Positions 9,686 through 20,839 of a stretch of 64,000 nt of DNA are shown piece by piece. The DNA is from Haberlea rhodopensis (lineage: Eukaryota; Streptophyta; Magnoliopsida; Lamiales; Gesneriaceae): the NCBI GenBank assembly GCA_907163345.1, contig CAJQUN010000424.1, forward strand, positions 62,001-126,000, given 5' to 3'. Within the stretch, counting starts at the first letter, position 1. Each line of letters starts with the position of its first letter. The notes below the pieces were generated by a model. That model did no database searches. It was given only the letters and a program-made list of their open reading frames with translations, and was not told the DNA's origin. The translations under genes and the position numbers were made by a program.

Positions 9686-12600
9686 GCTAACAAGGTCGAT
9701 ACATGCACAGGTGATGCATCTATGTCGAAATCATAGCCTAGATGGCAATAGGAGGTCATCATGGCCGACAAATGGATGACGTCCTCAGCAGAACTCCTCA
9801 CTTTCCGGCTCAAGGCGTCTGCTGTCAAATTAGCTTTCCCGGGATTGTACTCAATCTCACAATCATAGTCCTTGAGTAAGTCCATCCACCTTCTCTGCCT
9901 CATGTTCAGCTCCGCCTGAGTGAATAAAAACTTGAGGCTCTTGTGATCCGTGTAAATGGTAAACGACGTACCATACAAATATTGCCTCCAAATCTTCAGG
10001 GCGAAGATGATAGCCGCCAATTCCAAATCATGGACTGGGTATCTAGTCTCATGCGGCTTCAACTGTCTCGATGCATAAGCTACCACATGCTTATCTTGCA
10101 TCAGTACACACCCAAGGCCCTGAAGTGATGCATCGGTATACAAAACAAATCTGGAGTTTTCTGTAGGAATCACCAATACTGGCGCCGTCGTCAAGCGGTG
10201 CTTCAACTCCTGGAAGCTCTCCTCACAAGCTCCTGACAAAAAGAATGGTACTCCCTTCTGTGTCAACTGTGTCAACGGCTTGGCAATCTTCGAAAATCCC
10301 TCGACAAAGCGTCGATAATAACCGGCCAAACCAAGGAAACTCCGAATCTCGGGCACAGAAGTGGGTGCAGTCCACTCCATTACAGCCTCAATCTTCCTGG
10401 GTTCCACTGATATCCCGCTGCTAGATATGACATGCCCCAGAAACTTTACACTGCTCAGCCAAAATTCACACTTGCTGAGCTTGGCATACAACTGGTGGTC
10501 TCTGAGAATCTGGAGCACTGTCCTCAAGTGTTTCACGTGATCTTCCTCGCTTCGGGAGTAGATGAGAATGTCGTCGATAAATACAATGACGAACTGATCA
10601 AGATACGGCTGAAACACTCTGTTCATCAGGCTCATAAAGACTGCTGGAGCATTCGTCACGCCGAACGGCATCACTAGGAACTCATAATGTCTATATCGAG
10701 TCCGAAATGCTGTCTTCTGCACATCTTCCTCTCCGACTCGAATCTGATGGTACCCAGATCTCAAATCAATCTTGCTATATAATCTGGTACCTTGCAACTG
10801 ATCAAACAAGTCATCAATCCTTGGGAGAGGATACTTGTTCTTCACTGTGGCCTTATTCAGTTGCCGGTAATTGATGCACAACCGCATCGAACCGTCCCTC
10901 TTTTTCACAAAGAGAACCGGTGCGCCCCATGGCGATACGCTCGGGCGTATATATCCTTTGTCAAGGAGCTCCTGCAACTGCTCCTTCAACTCTCTCAACT
11001 CTGCCGGTACCATCCTGTAAGGTGCACGAGAGATAGCGGATCTCCCCGGTAACAACTCGATCCCAAACTCAACTTCTCTAGCCGGTGGAAAACCTAGGAT
11101 CTCTTCTGGGAATACATCAGCAAATTCTGCCACCACTGGTACATCCTCAACTCTCAATTCTTTATTCTTCCCAGACGTGTCCACGGCATAGATGAGATAG
11201 CCCGTGTGGCCACGTTCCAACAGTTGAGTCATCTTGATCGCTGAAATCAACGGAATCTTCGCACGAGAACCGTTGCCATAAAAAGTCCACTGTATTCCTG
11301 AATCAGATTTGAACCTCACTGTTCTCTGCCGGCAATCTACCACTGCCTGATATCTGTTCAGAATGTCAATACCCAAGATGCAGTCGAAGTCTGACATGTC
11401 CAACACAATCAAGTCTGCCTTCAACTCGTTGCCCTCAAAATAAATGAGGCAATCTGCCATAAACTGATCGGCAACGACATTTCTTCCAGTGGGTGTCGAG
11501 ACCATGAGAGGCGTGGGTAAAGAAGACGTGCGCATATGGTGTCTTTCCACAAAGCCCACAGATACAAAAGAGTGGGAGGCACATGTATCTATCAAAATAA
11601 AAGCAGGGTACGTAAATAAATGACACGTACCGACGATCACCTCCTCTGGGGCTGCCTGAGCCTGCTCTCTGGTCAGTGCATACACCTGTCCCTGGGACGG
11701 TCCCACTGTCTGATCTCCCGATGGTCGAGGCACAAACTGCTTCCTCTGGTGTACTGTCCTGTCATCAAATCTCGGCTTGTTGCCCTGAAACTCTGACTGT
11801 CCTCGGGTGGGGCAATACCAAGAGATGTGGCCCATCTTGCCACAGCTATAACAGGCAGGGCACTTACTCGAAGAATGTGGCCCTCCATAATTGTCGCACC
11901 TTGGCTCTCCCGGCCTATTTCCTTGCGTAGGTCCTCGGTTGGCTGACCAATTTTTCTTCTTGCCCTCTTTCTTCTGCCCAAAGAATTTCTTCCCACTGAA
12001 CCATGAAGATGAAGAGGCACCACGAGGTTTAAATGGTTCTCCTCGGGGCCTCAAGCTATCAGTAGCTTGCCTCTGTTGCGATGCTTGTTGGGGTGCGGCA
12101 CTAGGATAGGCTCCAACTCCAATCTCCGCAAGCTCTGCTCTCGTGAGAGCATCATCAAAAGAAGTGGCGTTATTGGTGATAACCCGGTCAAAGAGCTCCG
12201 GTCGCAACCCTTTCATGAAGTTTCTCATCTTCGCATGTCCGTTGGTGGCAATGCGTGGAACATACCTCAGCAACGAGGAAAAATGCATGGCATAGTCTGA
12301 CACCGACATGCTCCCTTGTTTCAAGCTTGCAAACTCATCTTCCTTCGTCTGTCTCGCCGCCGCAGAGAAGTACCGGTTCAGAAACTTGGTTCTGAAGAGT
12401 GTCCAATCGATCACTGCACCCTGTGCTCTCAGTTCCATCACCGTGCTCCTCCACCACATTAAAGGTTTCTTTGCCAACTGGAACTCCGCCAGCCTCAGCC
12501 ATGCTGTAACAGCACAAGGAGCCGATTCAAATATCTGTTCCAGCCTTTCTAACCACTCCTCAGCCTCCTCTCCTGATTCTGTTCCCTCAAACCGGGGCGG

Positions 12601-12771
12601 GTGGTAAGATAGAAACTGAGTTAGACTAATCTCACCAGGCAGTAACAACTGAGCCACTGGTTCCATGCCTACAGCTGGTGGAGGTAGAGGGTTTGCCTGA
12701 CCAATACTAGCGTTCACGCTCCCAACATCGCCAACCTCTTCATTAAGGTTCCCCGCATTCATAGCAGCCAT
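9686..12771 (-). pseudogene. gag-pol: Element F gag-pol, open but truncated at its C-terminus
   Basis: A minus-strand frame of about 1029 codons reading from ATG 12769-12771 (MAAMNAGN) through gag, protease, RT and RNase H. It stops in the linker before integrase, where LTR M is inserted. Seen: PLPPPAVG in gag; zinc knuckles CDNYGG...C and CYSCGKMGHISWYC, the first with Tyr in place of its second Cys; protease DTC (residues about 395-397) where DTG is canonical; RT LCINYRQLN (Asn replaces the usual Asp of LCIDYRQLN) and FIDDILIYSR; RNase H LYTDASLQGLG and TDHKSLKFLF. There is no stop over 3 kb, so F was coding-intact until recently or when M inserted. Without integrase and chromodomain it cannot be autonomous. 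Confidence 0.93.
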
Positions 12772-12969
12772 GCTGTAACACAAAGGTTAACAACAATTCC
12801 AAAACAAATATATATGTTATGCCGTTAGATAACAGGAATGATAATAAGCATGTTAGTATAACACGATATACATAAATATGCACCACATGCATAAACATGC
12901 TTCAAATGTAAGCACCTAGCCAATCATGCTAAGGCTACCCTTCACTCGTTCCCGGGTTCTCTAACCACT

Positions 12970-12981
12970 GCTCTGATACCA
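12970..12981 (-). promoter_or_regulatory. Primer binding site of element F
   Basis: Minus-strand TGGTATCAGAGC, four bases from the LTR end at 12986. The leader 12772-12969 again ends GTTAAC...TGTTACAG just before the gag ATG. Confidence 0.9.
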
Positions 12982-12985
12982 CTAA

Positions 12986-15054
12986 TGTAAGGACCCTAGT
13001 TCCTTAAGTGCGGATTAAAGGCATAATTAGAGCTAGCATAAATTATCAGAGTAAAATAATCGTGTTGAGATTATGAGCCTTAAGAATTACATGCCAAAAA
13101 TGAGGACTATCAAATGGATTAGTTACATTCCCAATCAAATGAATGTATTTACTATAGCTTTACACTACTCCTAGAGTAGACACTATACAAAAGTAATCCT
13201 GTCCTTCATCTACCAAAGTGTTCTTCACAAGCTCATCACCTCAACCCGCTTTAGCCCCTTCTTATCATGCCAAAAGTACCTACAAGGACAACCCCCAAAC
13301 ATGAGCAATGATAACATTCATATTCAACACAATATGAATATAAAGCGTAAATGTATAAATCACAATAAAACACTTCCTGTTTTCCCATGCATTTCAAACG
13401 CTTCCAGTTTGGTTGTCCCTGTACCATAACTCATGAGTATAATCAATAGATTATTTAATAGTCCACACATGTCATGACATAATACCATCTCATCAATACC
13501 AAATACCAGTCACCAATCCCCAATCCCTAGTCTGTCCATCACAATGTATTTTAATGCCCCTCGCTTATTTACATATAGGCGGCATAGAATAACCTCGCTT
13601 CAATGGACATGCGGCGCTCCCACCCCTCGCTTCACATTGAGCGACAAATATTCTTTCCTCGCCCTATATGATAACCACGCTCAAATGTGACATGCGGCGC
13701 TCCCACCCCTCGCTTCACATTTAGCGGAAACAAACCAAATAGCGGCAAGCATTAAAATCATCAAGGGATGACCACGACTCATGGGATGTGCACCAATAAC
13801 CATCATATGCATATACAATCATCATGCATAATTCAAAATGTATTTGCATCCACAATGCATAATTCCACATATACTCGCATCCACAATGCATAAACAATGA
13901 GTATATTAGATACATGTACCGTTGGTGCCCGTACGTCTTCTACGTACCTTTCCAAAATGTAGGATGTGGTAGGACTTCACTTCCTTGGCTGTGTTGCCAC
14001 CTGGGATGGTTCTACATATTCACACAAATCAAAATTAGAACCCAATAATAGTCCAATACCAAAAATCCCACAAAAATAATCAAAAACACCCATTTTGGTG
14101 TCTCGCGATCGATCTCTATGTAGCCCCGATCGATCGCGAGACTACACTGCATCGGCCAACAAAATTTTACAATTCGTGATCGATCGCCGAGTTTGCGCCG
14201 ATCGATCGCGACCTTGCCGATCGATCGCGCCAAACTCGCGATCGATCGCTGAAGGCTACTGCCTTCACCCTTGCAGCTCGCGATCGATCGGTGGAAGGTG
14301 CCGATCGAATCGCCGAGTCCTGTACACCCGATTTTTGGGCACTATTCATCCTTCTCCTTCCCCAACTCAAACAAACTCAAATATTAAAACACCAACCATA
14401 CCAAATCACTACAAATCTTCAATAAACATCCTCATACAACCATAAATCTAACACTCACCCAAAAATAACACCAACTCAAACAAACCCATTTCAAAACCCT
14501 TCAAAACCATTTCAAACTCAAATCAAACATTACAAAATCAACAATGAGGTATCCATACCTCTTGGAGACTCCAAATCTCCCAATAAACTTCACAAATCAA
14601 ACTTTTGGAAGGATTTCTCTCCACCTTTTTGCTCCAACTCGAAAATGAGAAAAAGGAAGGGTTTGGGATGGGTTATTTGGGGAAAGTAAAGTAAAGGTAT
14701 GGTGGGGGGTTGGGGTATAAAGGGGTTGGGTTTAATTAAAATGCATTCCACAATCCCATGGTGTATAAAACACCCCAACATGATATTTTTAAAAGCATTA
14801 ATCCAAGATGCACCAAAATACCAATTAAACTCATGATTTCCAATTAATTGCTAACCATGGCAAATAAATCATGCTAATAACAATTTTCCCAACATGCACA
14901 ACATGCACCCTGAAATGCTCTCCCGGGTCACTCTATCATGTGACTAAGCATTTCAATATGATAAATAATTCCAGACCATAATTAATTACCACCATAATTA
15001 ATCACACAAACACAATTAATGCCCGAATTACAATTAATTATTTCGGGGATAACA
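12986..15054 (-). repeat. 5' LTR of element F (minus strand)
   Basis: A 2069-bp LTR, minus-strand start TGTTATCCCCGAAATAATT, end GGTCCTTACA. It contains a palindrome cluster (14104-14313), a perfect GTACGT-cttct-ACGTAC dyad (13931-13947) and AGCGG/CCTCGCTT short repeats (about 13555-13740). It is the same family as solo LTR K (59103-61174), which has the same cluster spacing. The right target flank is CATCA (15055-15059), inside Athila integrase. No genes inside. Confidence 0.9.
14104..14313. repeat. Cluster of CGATCGATCG palindromes in the F LTR
   Basis: Eight cores at 14106, 14127, 14177, 14199, 14218, 14239, 14281 and 14302 (spacings 21, 50, 22, 19, 21, 42, 21). Three are slightly decayed (14106, 14177, 14302). 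The first pair extends to CTCGCGATCGATC against CGATCGATCGCGAG. Confidence 0.9.
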
Positions 15055-16362
15055 CATCAGGCATATGAGAATGCCAAGATTTACAAAGAGAAGAAGTGGC
15101 ATGACTCTCATATACAGAGAAGCGAATTCAATGTAGGTGATATGGTACTCTTATTCAATTCCAGACCGTGACTCTTTCCAGGTAAACTACGTTATCGTTG
15201 GTTCGGACCATTCACAGTCTCCAATGTGTACCCATCCGGCGCTATTGAGGTTACCGAACCTACTAAGGGTGTGTTTGGTAGGGGTGATTGAGTGGGATTA
15301 TTGAATATTAAAGTACTTTATCCATTGTTTGGTTGGTTTTTTAATAAACCATCATAATCATGTAAACACATGATAATGTGATTAAGGTTTGATAAATAAA
15401 CCCACCAACTTACATTGGTTTAACAATCTTTAGATATGATAATGTGTGCAAATATCAATAATACCCTTTACTTCATTTTATATTATTTTTATTTTATATT
15501 TTAAATAGTTTTGTAATAAATATTGTAATTTTTATAATTTACGTATACATTCATTTGTAATATTTTATTAATAATTAAATAATTTTACATAACTTTAATC
15601 TTTTTATTAATTAAATAAATTGAAATAGTTATAATAATTAATTTTATTTATTTATTTTTATGTTTTGGATTGTCTGTTTAGCCGATGAGCTTGATATAAT
15701 ATAAATCTATGGTCATGCTTTATTTGTATAATGATGAAGATATTATTATGTTTTGGTTTGAAAAAATTTAATTATTTATATAATTTTATTGTTATTAAAT
15801 TGATAACGATTATTCAATTATGAAGTATATACAAAGCACCCCAAACCTGGAATTGAGTCTTTTCGATCACAGTAACTTTCCAAAATAGTGATTTTATTAA
15901 TAATTTTTTGTATCAATTAAAATTAGCTCATAAAAGCTTATAATGAATAATTATTTATAAATTATATAAATTTAATTTGTTTAATTAAATTGAAATATTT
16001 TATTAATATGTATAACTAAATATTTTTATTAAATAAAAAAACTATTCTAAATAACATAATATGGAATATCCTAACCAATAATCTAATAATCTCAAATTCA
16101 TTCAAGGATATTTCAGTCATTTTAGTACCTACTTTATATCTATACAATATTTAATCAACTATACCAAACACATTATTATTTTCAATTCTATTACTAATCA
16201 TAGACACCAAACACAAGATTATCTTTAGTTTAATAAACACATAAATTATCCATCAGATTATCTATCCATCACTTATCCTATCATACCTACCAAGCCCACC
16301 CTAAGGGTACATTCACAATCAATGGGCAGCGGTTGAAGAACTATGATAGGGTTGATTATTAA
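15055..16362 (+). pseudogene. Athila integrase C-terminal end, interrupted by a Harbinger-like element
   Basis: The plus-strand coding remnant reads AYENAKIYKEKKWHD, then EFNVGDMVLLFNSR, a stop at about 15167 where Arg is expected (CGA to TGA), then a GKLRYRWFGPF segment. This is the typical C-terminal region of Athila-lineage integrases. The frame is split at codon ACT-AAG by the 15267-16301 insertion, resumes after the duplicated TAA and ends at a natural stop at 16360-16362. The upstream part was lost to, or separated by, the element F insertion at 15054. Lineage assignment is from remembered family motifs; a domain search would confirm it. Confidence 0.82.
15267..16301. mobile_element. 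Non-autonomous PIF/Harbinger (Tourist-like) element, 1035 bp
   Basis: An AT-rich segment that cleanly splits the Athila integrase frame. It is flanked by TAA on both sides (15264-15266 and 16302-16304), the TWA target duplication of Harbinger elements. Its ends are imperfect inverted repeats: GGGTGTGTTTGGTAGG on the left, and GGGTGGGCTTGGTAGG on the opposite strand at the right (14 of 16 match). No transposase ORF is visible, so it would depend on an enzyme supplied elsewhere. Long for a classic MITE. Confidence 0.85.
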
Positions 16363-16412
16363 GTGTATTTGTGCTTTGATTTGTATATATTTTCATGTAG
16401 ATTCCGGGAAGA

Positions 16413-17862
16413 TGTTATGCTTTTTGGTATTTATTTGATTGTTTCAGGAATCTAGGTGGAAAATGGAAGAATTGGGCTAGAATGAAGAAAACGGATCAAA
16501 CCGAGCCAAGAAATGAAAAATCTGAATTCTGGCATGACCGATCGATCGGAACAGGAGGGCAATCGATCGAAGGAGGCAGAAGTTTTGACAAAGAAAAGCG
16601 GAGCTCGATCGATTGGAAACTTGTGTTCGATCGATCGACATTGGCAGAGACTTGGCAAGAAAATATGAAGAGAGCTCGATCGATCAGCAGCTTAGCCTCG
16701 ATCGATCGAGCGAGGCAGAGAAATTCATATCCGGAAGCTGAAGGCGCTCATCGATCGAGACATATGCACCGATCGATCGAGACGCAGAATTTTCTGAAAA
16801 TAAAAGACTTGATTTGGTTTGATTTTTGGAAACTCTTCCATACACCCCCTTCTCTATAAATTAGGGAAAGTAGGGCACAAAATTCCAAGCCATTATTCAG
16901 AGTATAATCAGACCCTAAATCATATTATTCAGCCGCCTATCATCGTCCAAGAACAAGAGAAGGTTGAAGAAATCCTTTGAAGTGCAATGAAGGAAGCAAG
17001 AGAAGAAGTATCGTCAACACACGGATTCGCTCCTACGTTATCGTATTTCTAAACTCTAGTTAATTTGATTTTCAGATTTTATTTGATGTTTATGAGGTTG
17101 AGAGACGATTAAACATCTTGTTTATTTGATTTGAATTTAATTAAGTTTATTTTATCAAGTTTAGGGAATTTTGTGCTTGAATCATTGATTTGGTTGTGCT
17201 TGAGTGAATTAATTCTTATGTGCATGAATTATAACCTTAATGCTATCAAAGCCTAGCTAACTTTGATTGAATTGGTGAATTATAATTGAGATCGGGAGAT
17301 GAAATTATAATACGCTATAATAATTCGTGTTGTATGTTTAAGATTTAGATCGAGAGATTAAATCACATACGTGATCACTTTGAATTGAAAGATTTGAAGT
17401 CAATGATTTTCATAGAGATTTATTCAATATTAAATTTGTTTAAGTGAACGAGAGTTACTTGTGTCAATTTAATATTAGTTTCAATATAGCTTGAGAAAGT
17501 GTATTGATTATTTTCGGAAATCCGTCACCTTAAGAATTGATTGATTAGTAATTGTTTTAACAAGCAAATCATTGACGATAATACAATTGAACCAACATCG
17601 TGATAAATTTCTTGAGCGGAATTCCTTCGCATCTTCAAATGAGTTGTTTTATTTTTGAGTTTTTAAGTTTTTAGTTAATTAGATAATTAATCATCTTTTT
17701 CGTAGGCTAAATATAATTTTGCTAATTTTATTTGGTACTTATACGTTAGTCCCTGTTGGTTCGACATCCTTTCTTTTATATCACTATACTAAAACTTGAC
17801 ACCGTGCACTTGCGGTATAAAATCGCTACACTGAGAAATATTATTTAAAATAATAGCGATCA
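16413..17862 (+). repeat. Athila LTR (plus strand)
   Basis: The right end (...GCGATCA, 17862) is fixed by the primer site at 17869. The left end is inferred from the first TG after a purine run (CCGGGAAGA) downstream of the integrase stop, giving TG...CA and 1450 bp. It contains CGATCGATCG boxes (16539-16780), then a TATA box TATAAAT (16855-16861), so here the boxes lie upstream of the probable promoter. It is preceded by an integrase tail and followed by a primer site and gag, so it serves as 3' LTR to one Athila copy and 5' LTR to another. Confidence 0.7.
16539..16780. repeat. Cluster of CGATCGATCG-type palindromes in the Athila LTR
   Basis: Boxes at 16539, 16560 (CAATCGATCG), 16606, 16628, 16677, 16699, 16749 (one base short) and 16770. 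They form four pairs at 21-22 bp, with 46-50 bp between pairs. This is the same pairing rule as in the Tekay-like LTRs, in an unrelated LTR. Confidence 0.88.
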
Positions 17863-17868
17863 AGTTTT

Positions 17869-17886
17869 TGGCGCCGTTGCCGGGGA
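17869..17886 (+). promoter_or_regulatory. Athila primer binding site (Asp tRNA)
   Basis: TGGCGCCGTTGCCGGGGA is the Asp-tRNA-type primer site used by Athila-lineage elements. It lies six bases after the LTR end and differs from the Met-tRNA site of every other element here. Confidence 0.9.
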
Positions 17887-18050
17887 CTAATTTGTATAAT
17901 ATCATACGAGATTAGTTAATTGTAATTTAACCATTAGTTTTGTTTTTGTTTTGTTTGTCACTTTTGACCGTGGGATTTACTATAGTCGCATTTCTCCTTT
18001 TGGGTTGATTTTTACAGGTAGTTATTTTCTTGGTGCATGCTAAGGAGTAG
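17887..18050 (+). pseudogene. Athila leader and first codons of gag
   Basis: A short leader followed by an ATG at 18037-18039. The reading frame continues across the element G insertion into 26911, so G struck gag at its fifth codon. AGTAG (18046-18050) is the left target duplication of G. Confidence 0.75.
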
Positions 18051-20764
18051 TGTAGGGTCTTCCTACCTTGACATCGTCTTAATCACCTATTAGGGACTAA
18101 ACATGCATTTATAACGTCTTAGGGTTTCAGTTGTAGCTTAGAGCTAGTAAAATTATGGCCGAGATTGAAATTTTAAAAGCTAAATAAAGCTAAATAATTA
18201 CATTCACAAAATGAATGTTAAAGCGATAGAATTATTCTACTCCTAGAGTAGATACTATCCAAAAGTTCTTGCATCCTAACTTCTTACATGCTTCTCAAAG
18301 CTCACTGCCTCAACCCAGCCCTTAGTCCATTAGTCCAAAGGTGTACCTACAGGAACAACCCATCATGAGCATATACATCTTTACTTAATAATCATAAGGA
18401 AATGGCATATAAATAAATGCATGAAAGTAATTGATAACATATACTTCCTGGTTAATCGTATTAACCCTCTTTGGTTGTCCCTGTTTCATAGTCATGCATA
18501 AAATCATTAGTTCTTGCCATAAATGATTAAACATCATACTTCACCTATATGCTCACAACAAACTATGTTAATTAGAAATGGGACTGTCCGGGTTCCATTA
18601 TGACAGCGGTATAATTGGCCCCCTCGCTCGACATAACACATCTTATGATACCCATCGCTACGCCTTGATAGCGGATGTATCTCTTATTCAGCGGATGATA
18701 CCCGTCGCTACACCTTGATAGCGGATGTACCCCATCGCTCAGCGGATGATACCCATCGCTACACCTTGATAGCGGATGTACCCCATCGCTCATCAGCGGA
18801 TGATACCCATCGCTACACCTTGATAGCAGATGTACCCCATCGCTCATTTATGTGAGCGGCAAGACCTTCCTCGCTTGCCCATAATAACCACCGGACATTC
18901 AACCATTCTTAAGAACATAGTTTTCATATTCATCATAAACATCATAGCATCTTATAAACATCATCATCTGGTAAACATCATTATCATATAAGCATTATCA
19001 TCTTATAGACATCATCGTCTCATCATAATCGTTATAGTAACGTCTTATCATCATCATTTATCATAACATAATCTTAAGCACCTTGTCATCTTTATTCATC
19101 ACAAAATCATCTTTATTCATCATAACATCATCGTCAATATCTTATCATCTTGATTCATTATCAAATCGTTTTCATCGTGAACTTACTTATCATAACATCA
19201 TCTTAAACGTCTTATCATCTTGATTCATTGTCAAATTATCTTCATCGCGAACTTACTTAACATAACATCATCTTAAACATCTTATCATCTTCATGCATTA
19301 TACACATCATCGTGGCATCGTAAATTCTTATGCATTCATAGTCATAATATAGGAGTATTGCCTCTCATCATGTGGGCATCTTACCCTGTGGCATCTTACC
19401 ACATCATAAACATCGTATTGCATCATCATAACTTACTTATCAAAATCATCATCATAAGCTTCATCATCATAATCATCATAATCATAACTTACTTATCATA
19501 ATCATCTTTATAAACATCATATCATCTTCATTTATCATAACATCATCGTAAACATCGTAAATACTTATGCAATTAATGCATAGTCAGAGTTAGGAGTGTG
19601 TTACAGTCCGATGCCCGTACGCTTCTTACGTACCTTAATTCCAAAAATGGAGAAGTTGTAGGACTTTATCTCCTTGAAGTTGTGGGTGCCTGGGATGGTT
19701 CTACATAACCATACAAATTGATATTAGAAGCTAAATATAGTCCAATATCCAAAAATCCCACAAAATATCAAAAATCCACATTTTCCCATTTTTGAACAGT
19801 GGCGATCGATCGCTCAAAATGAGGCGATCGATCGCCTGATTTTTCACTTAGCGGCGATCGATCGCTTAAAATGAGGCGATCGATCGCCTTGATGCTTATT
19901 TCGCTACTGGACGTTGGCGATCGATCGCGCCATTTGAGGCGATCGATCGCCTAAGCTCTTCTTCGCGTACTGCTTCTCGGCGATCGATCGCTGCTTTTGT
20001 AGCGATCGATCGCCACTTACAGTGGCCGCGATTTCTCCATTTCCAAGTGTATTTTGCAAGTTCATCTTCATACCTTTCAACACCAAACTTTCCAACAATA
20101 ACAATAACATCATAACCCACTAAAACCCACTTAAAACACTTCAAAAATCATTCCCCAACCATAAATAACACATACCCATATAAATCCATTTCAAACCCTC
20201 CAAAATCAACACAAACTCAAATAAAACTTTACAAAAGCTTCAAGGAGTGATATATACACATCATAGGGCTTAAATCTTACCAAGAATCACAAGGGTGAAG
20301 CTTTTGCAAGGATTTCTTTCCCACCTTAGTGCCAAACTCGAAAATTGGGGAAAAGGGTTTGGGAGAAATGATTTTGGGGATTATGAGTGTAAAGGGGGAA
20401 AATGAATTAAAAAGGTGGGGTGGTGGGAGGTTATGTGGGTTTAATTAAATTGTACCCCAACACTTAACATGATGTATGAAATACCCCAACATGGTATTTT
20501 AAAAGCAGTTTTTACAAAATGCAACCAACTTCGTTAAATTCATACTTTCCTCATAATTAACAATCAACACAATTAAATCATGTTAACCCCATTTCCTATC
20601 ATGCATAACATGCACCTTGAAACGTAACCCCCGGGTCATGCCTATCATGTGACTAAGCATTTCATTGTGATAATTATTTTAAGCACAAAATCAATTATCC
20701 ACATAATTAAACACATGAACATAATTAATGCCTTAATTGTAGTTAATTATTCCGGGGCGTCACA
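18051..20764 (-). repeat. 3' LTR of element G
   Basis: 2714 bp, minus-strand start TGTGACGCCCCGGAAT. It holds a palindrome cluster (19803-20012), a GTACG dyad (19617-19633), long CATCATAA-rich low-complexity DNA (18900-19600) and an AGCGG...CGCT hairpin array (about 18600-18870). No genes. Confidence 0.93.
19803..20012. repeat. Eight CGATCGATCG boxes in the G 3' LTR
   Basis: Cores at 19803, 19825, 19855, 19877, 19918, 19940, 19981 and 20003. Within each of the four pairs the spacing is exactly 22 bp; between pairs it is 30, 41 and 41. Most flanks are GGCG...CGCC. Confidence 0.95.
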
Positions 20765-20800
20765 TTACTCCCCTACTTATAAGATTTCGTCCTCGAAATC
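20765..20800 (-). promoter_or_regulatory. Polypurine tract and upstream hairpin of element G
   Basis: On the minus strand, GATTTCGAGGACGAAATC (20783-20800; 7-bp stem, 4-nt loop) is followed 18 bp later by the LTR. The tract AGTAGGGGAGTAA lies in between and would prime plus-strand synthesis. Confidence 0.8.
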
Positions 20801-20839
20801 GCATGCACTTACCCCAAAAGAAACTAAACATAAATCACA

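Noticed and set aside
18572..18847. Repetitive ORF (SDGVHPLSRCSDGYHPL) in the G LTRs
   Set aside because: A translation of the AGCGG...CGCT hairpin array; repeated at 24728-25003 for the same reason.
19803..20012. CRISPR-like array (short repeats with regular spacers)
   Set aside because: Repeats are palindromes of 10-12 bp with two alternating distances, inside plant LTRs, with no cas genes; eukaryotic context.
19896..20144. ORFs rich in DRS / IDRS repeats, here and at 14095-14445, 16482-16859, 28214-28495, 31059-31268 and 60129-60476
   Set aside because: They are translations of the CGATCGATCG boxes in LTRs, occur in several frames on both strands, and show no domain or consistent start.
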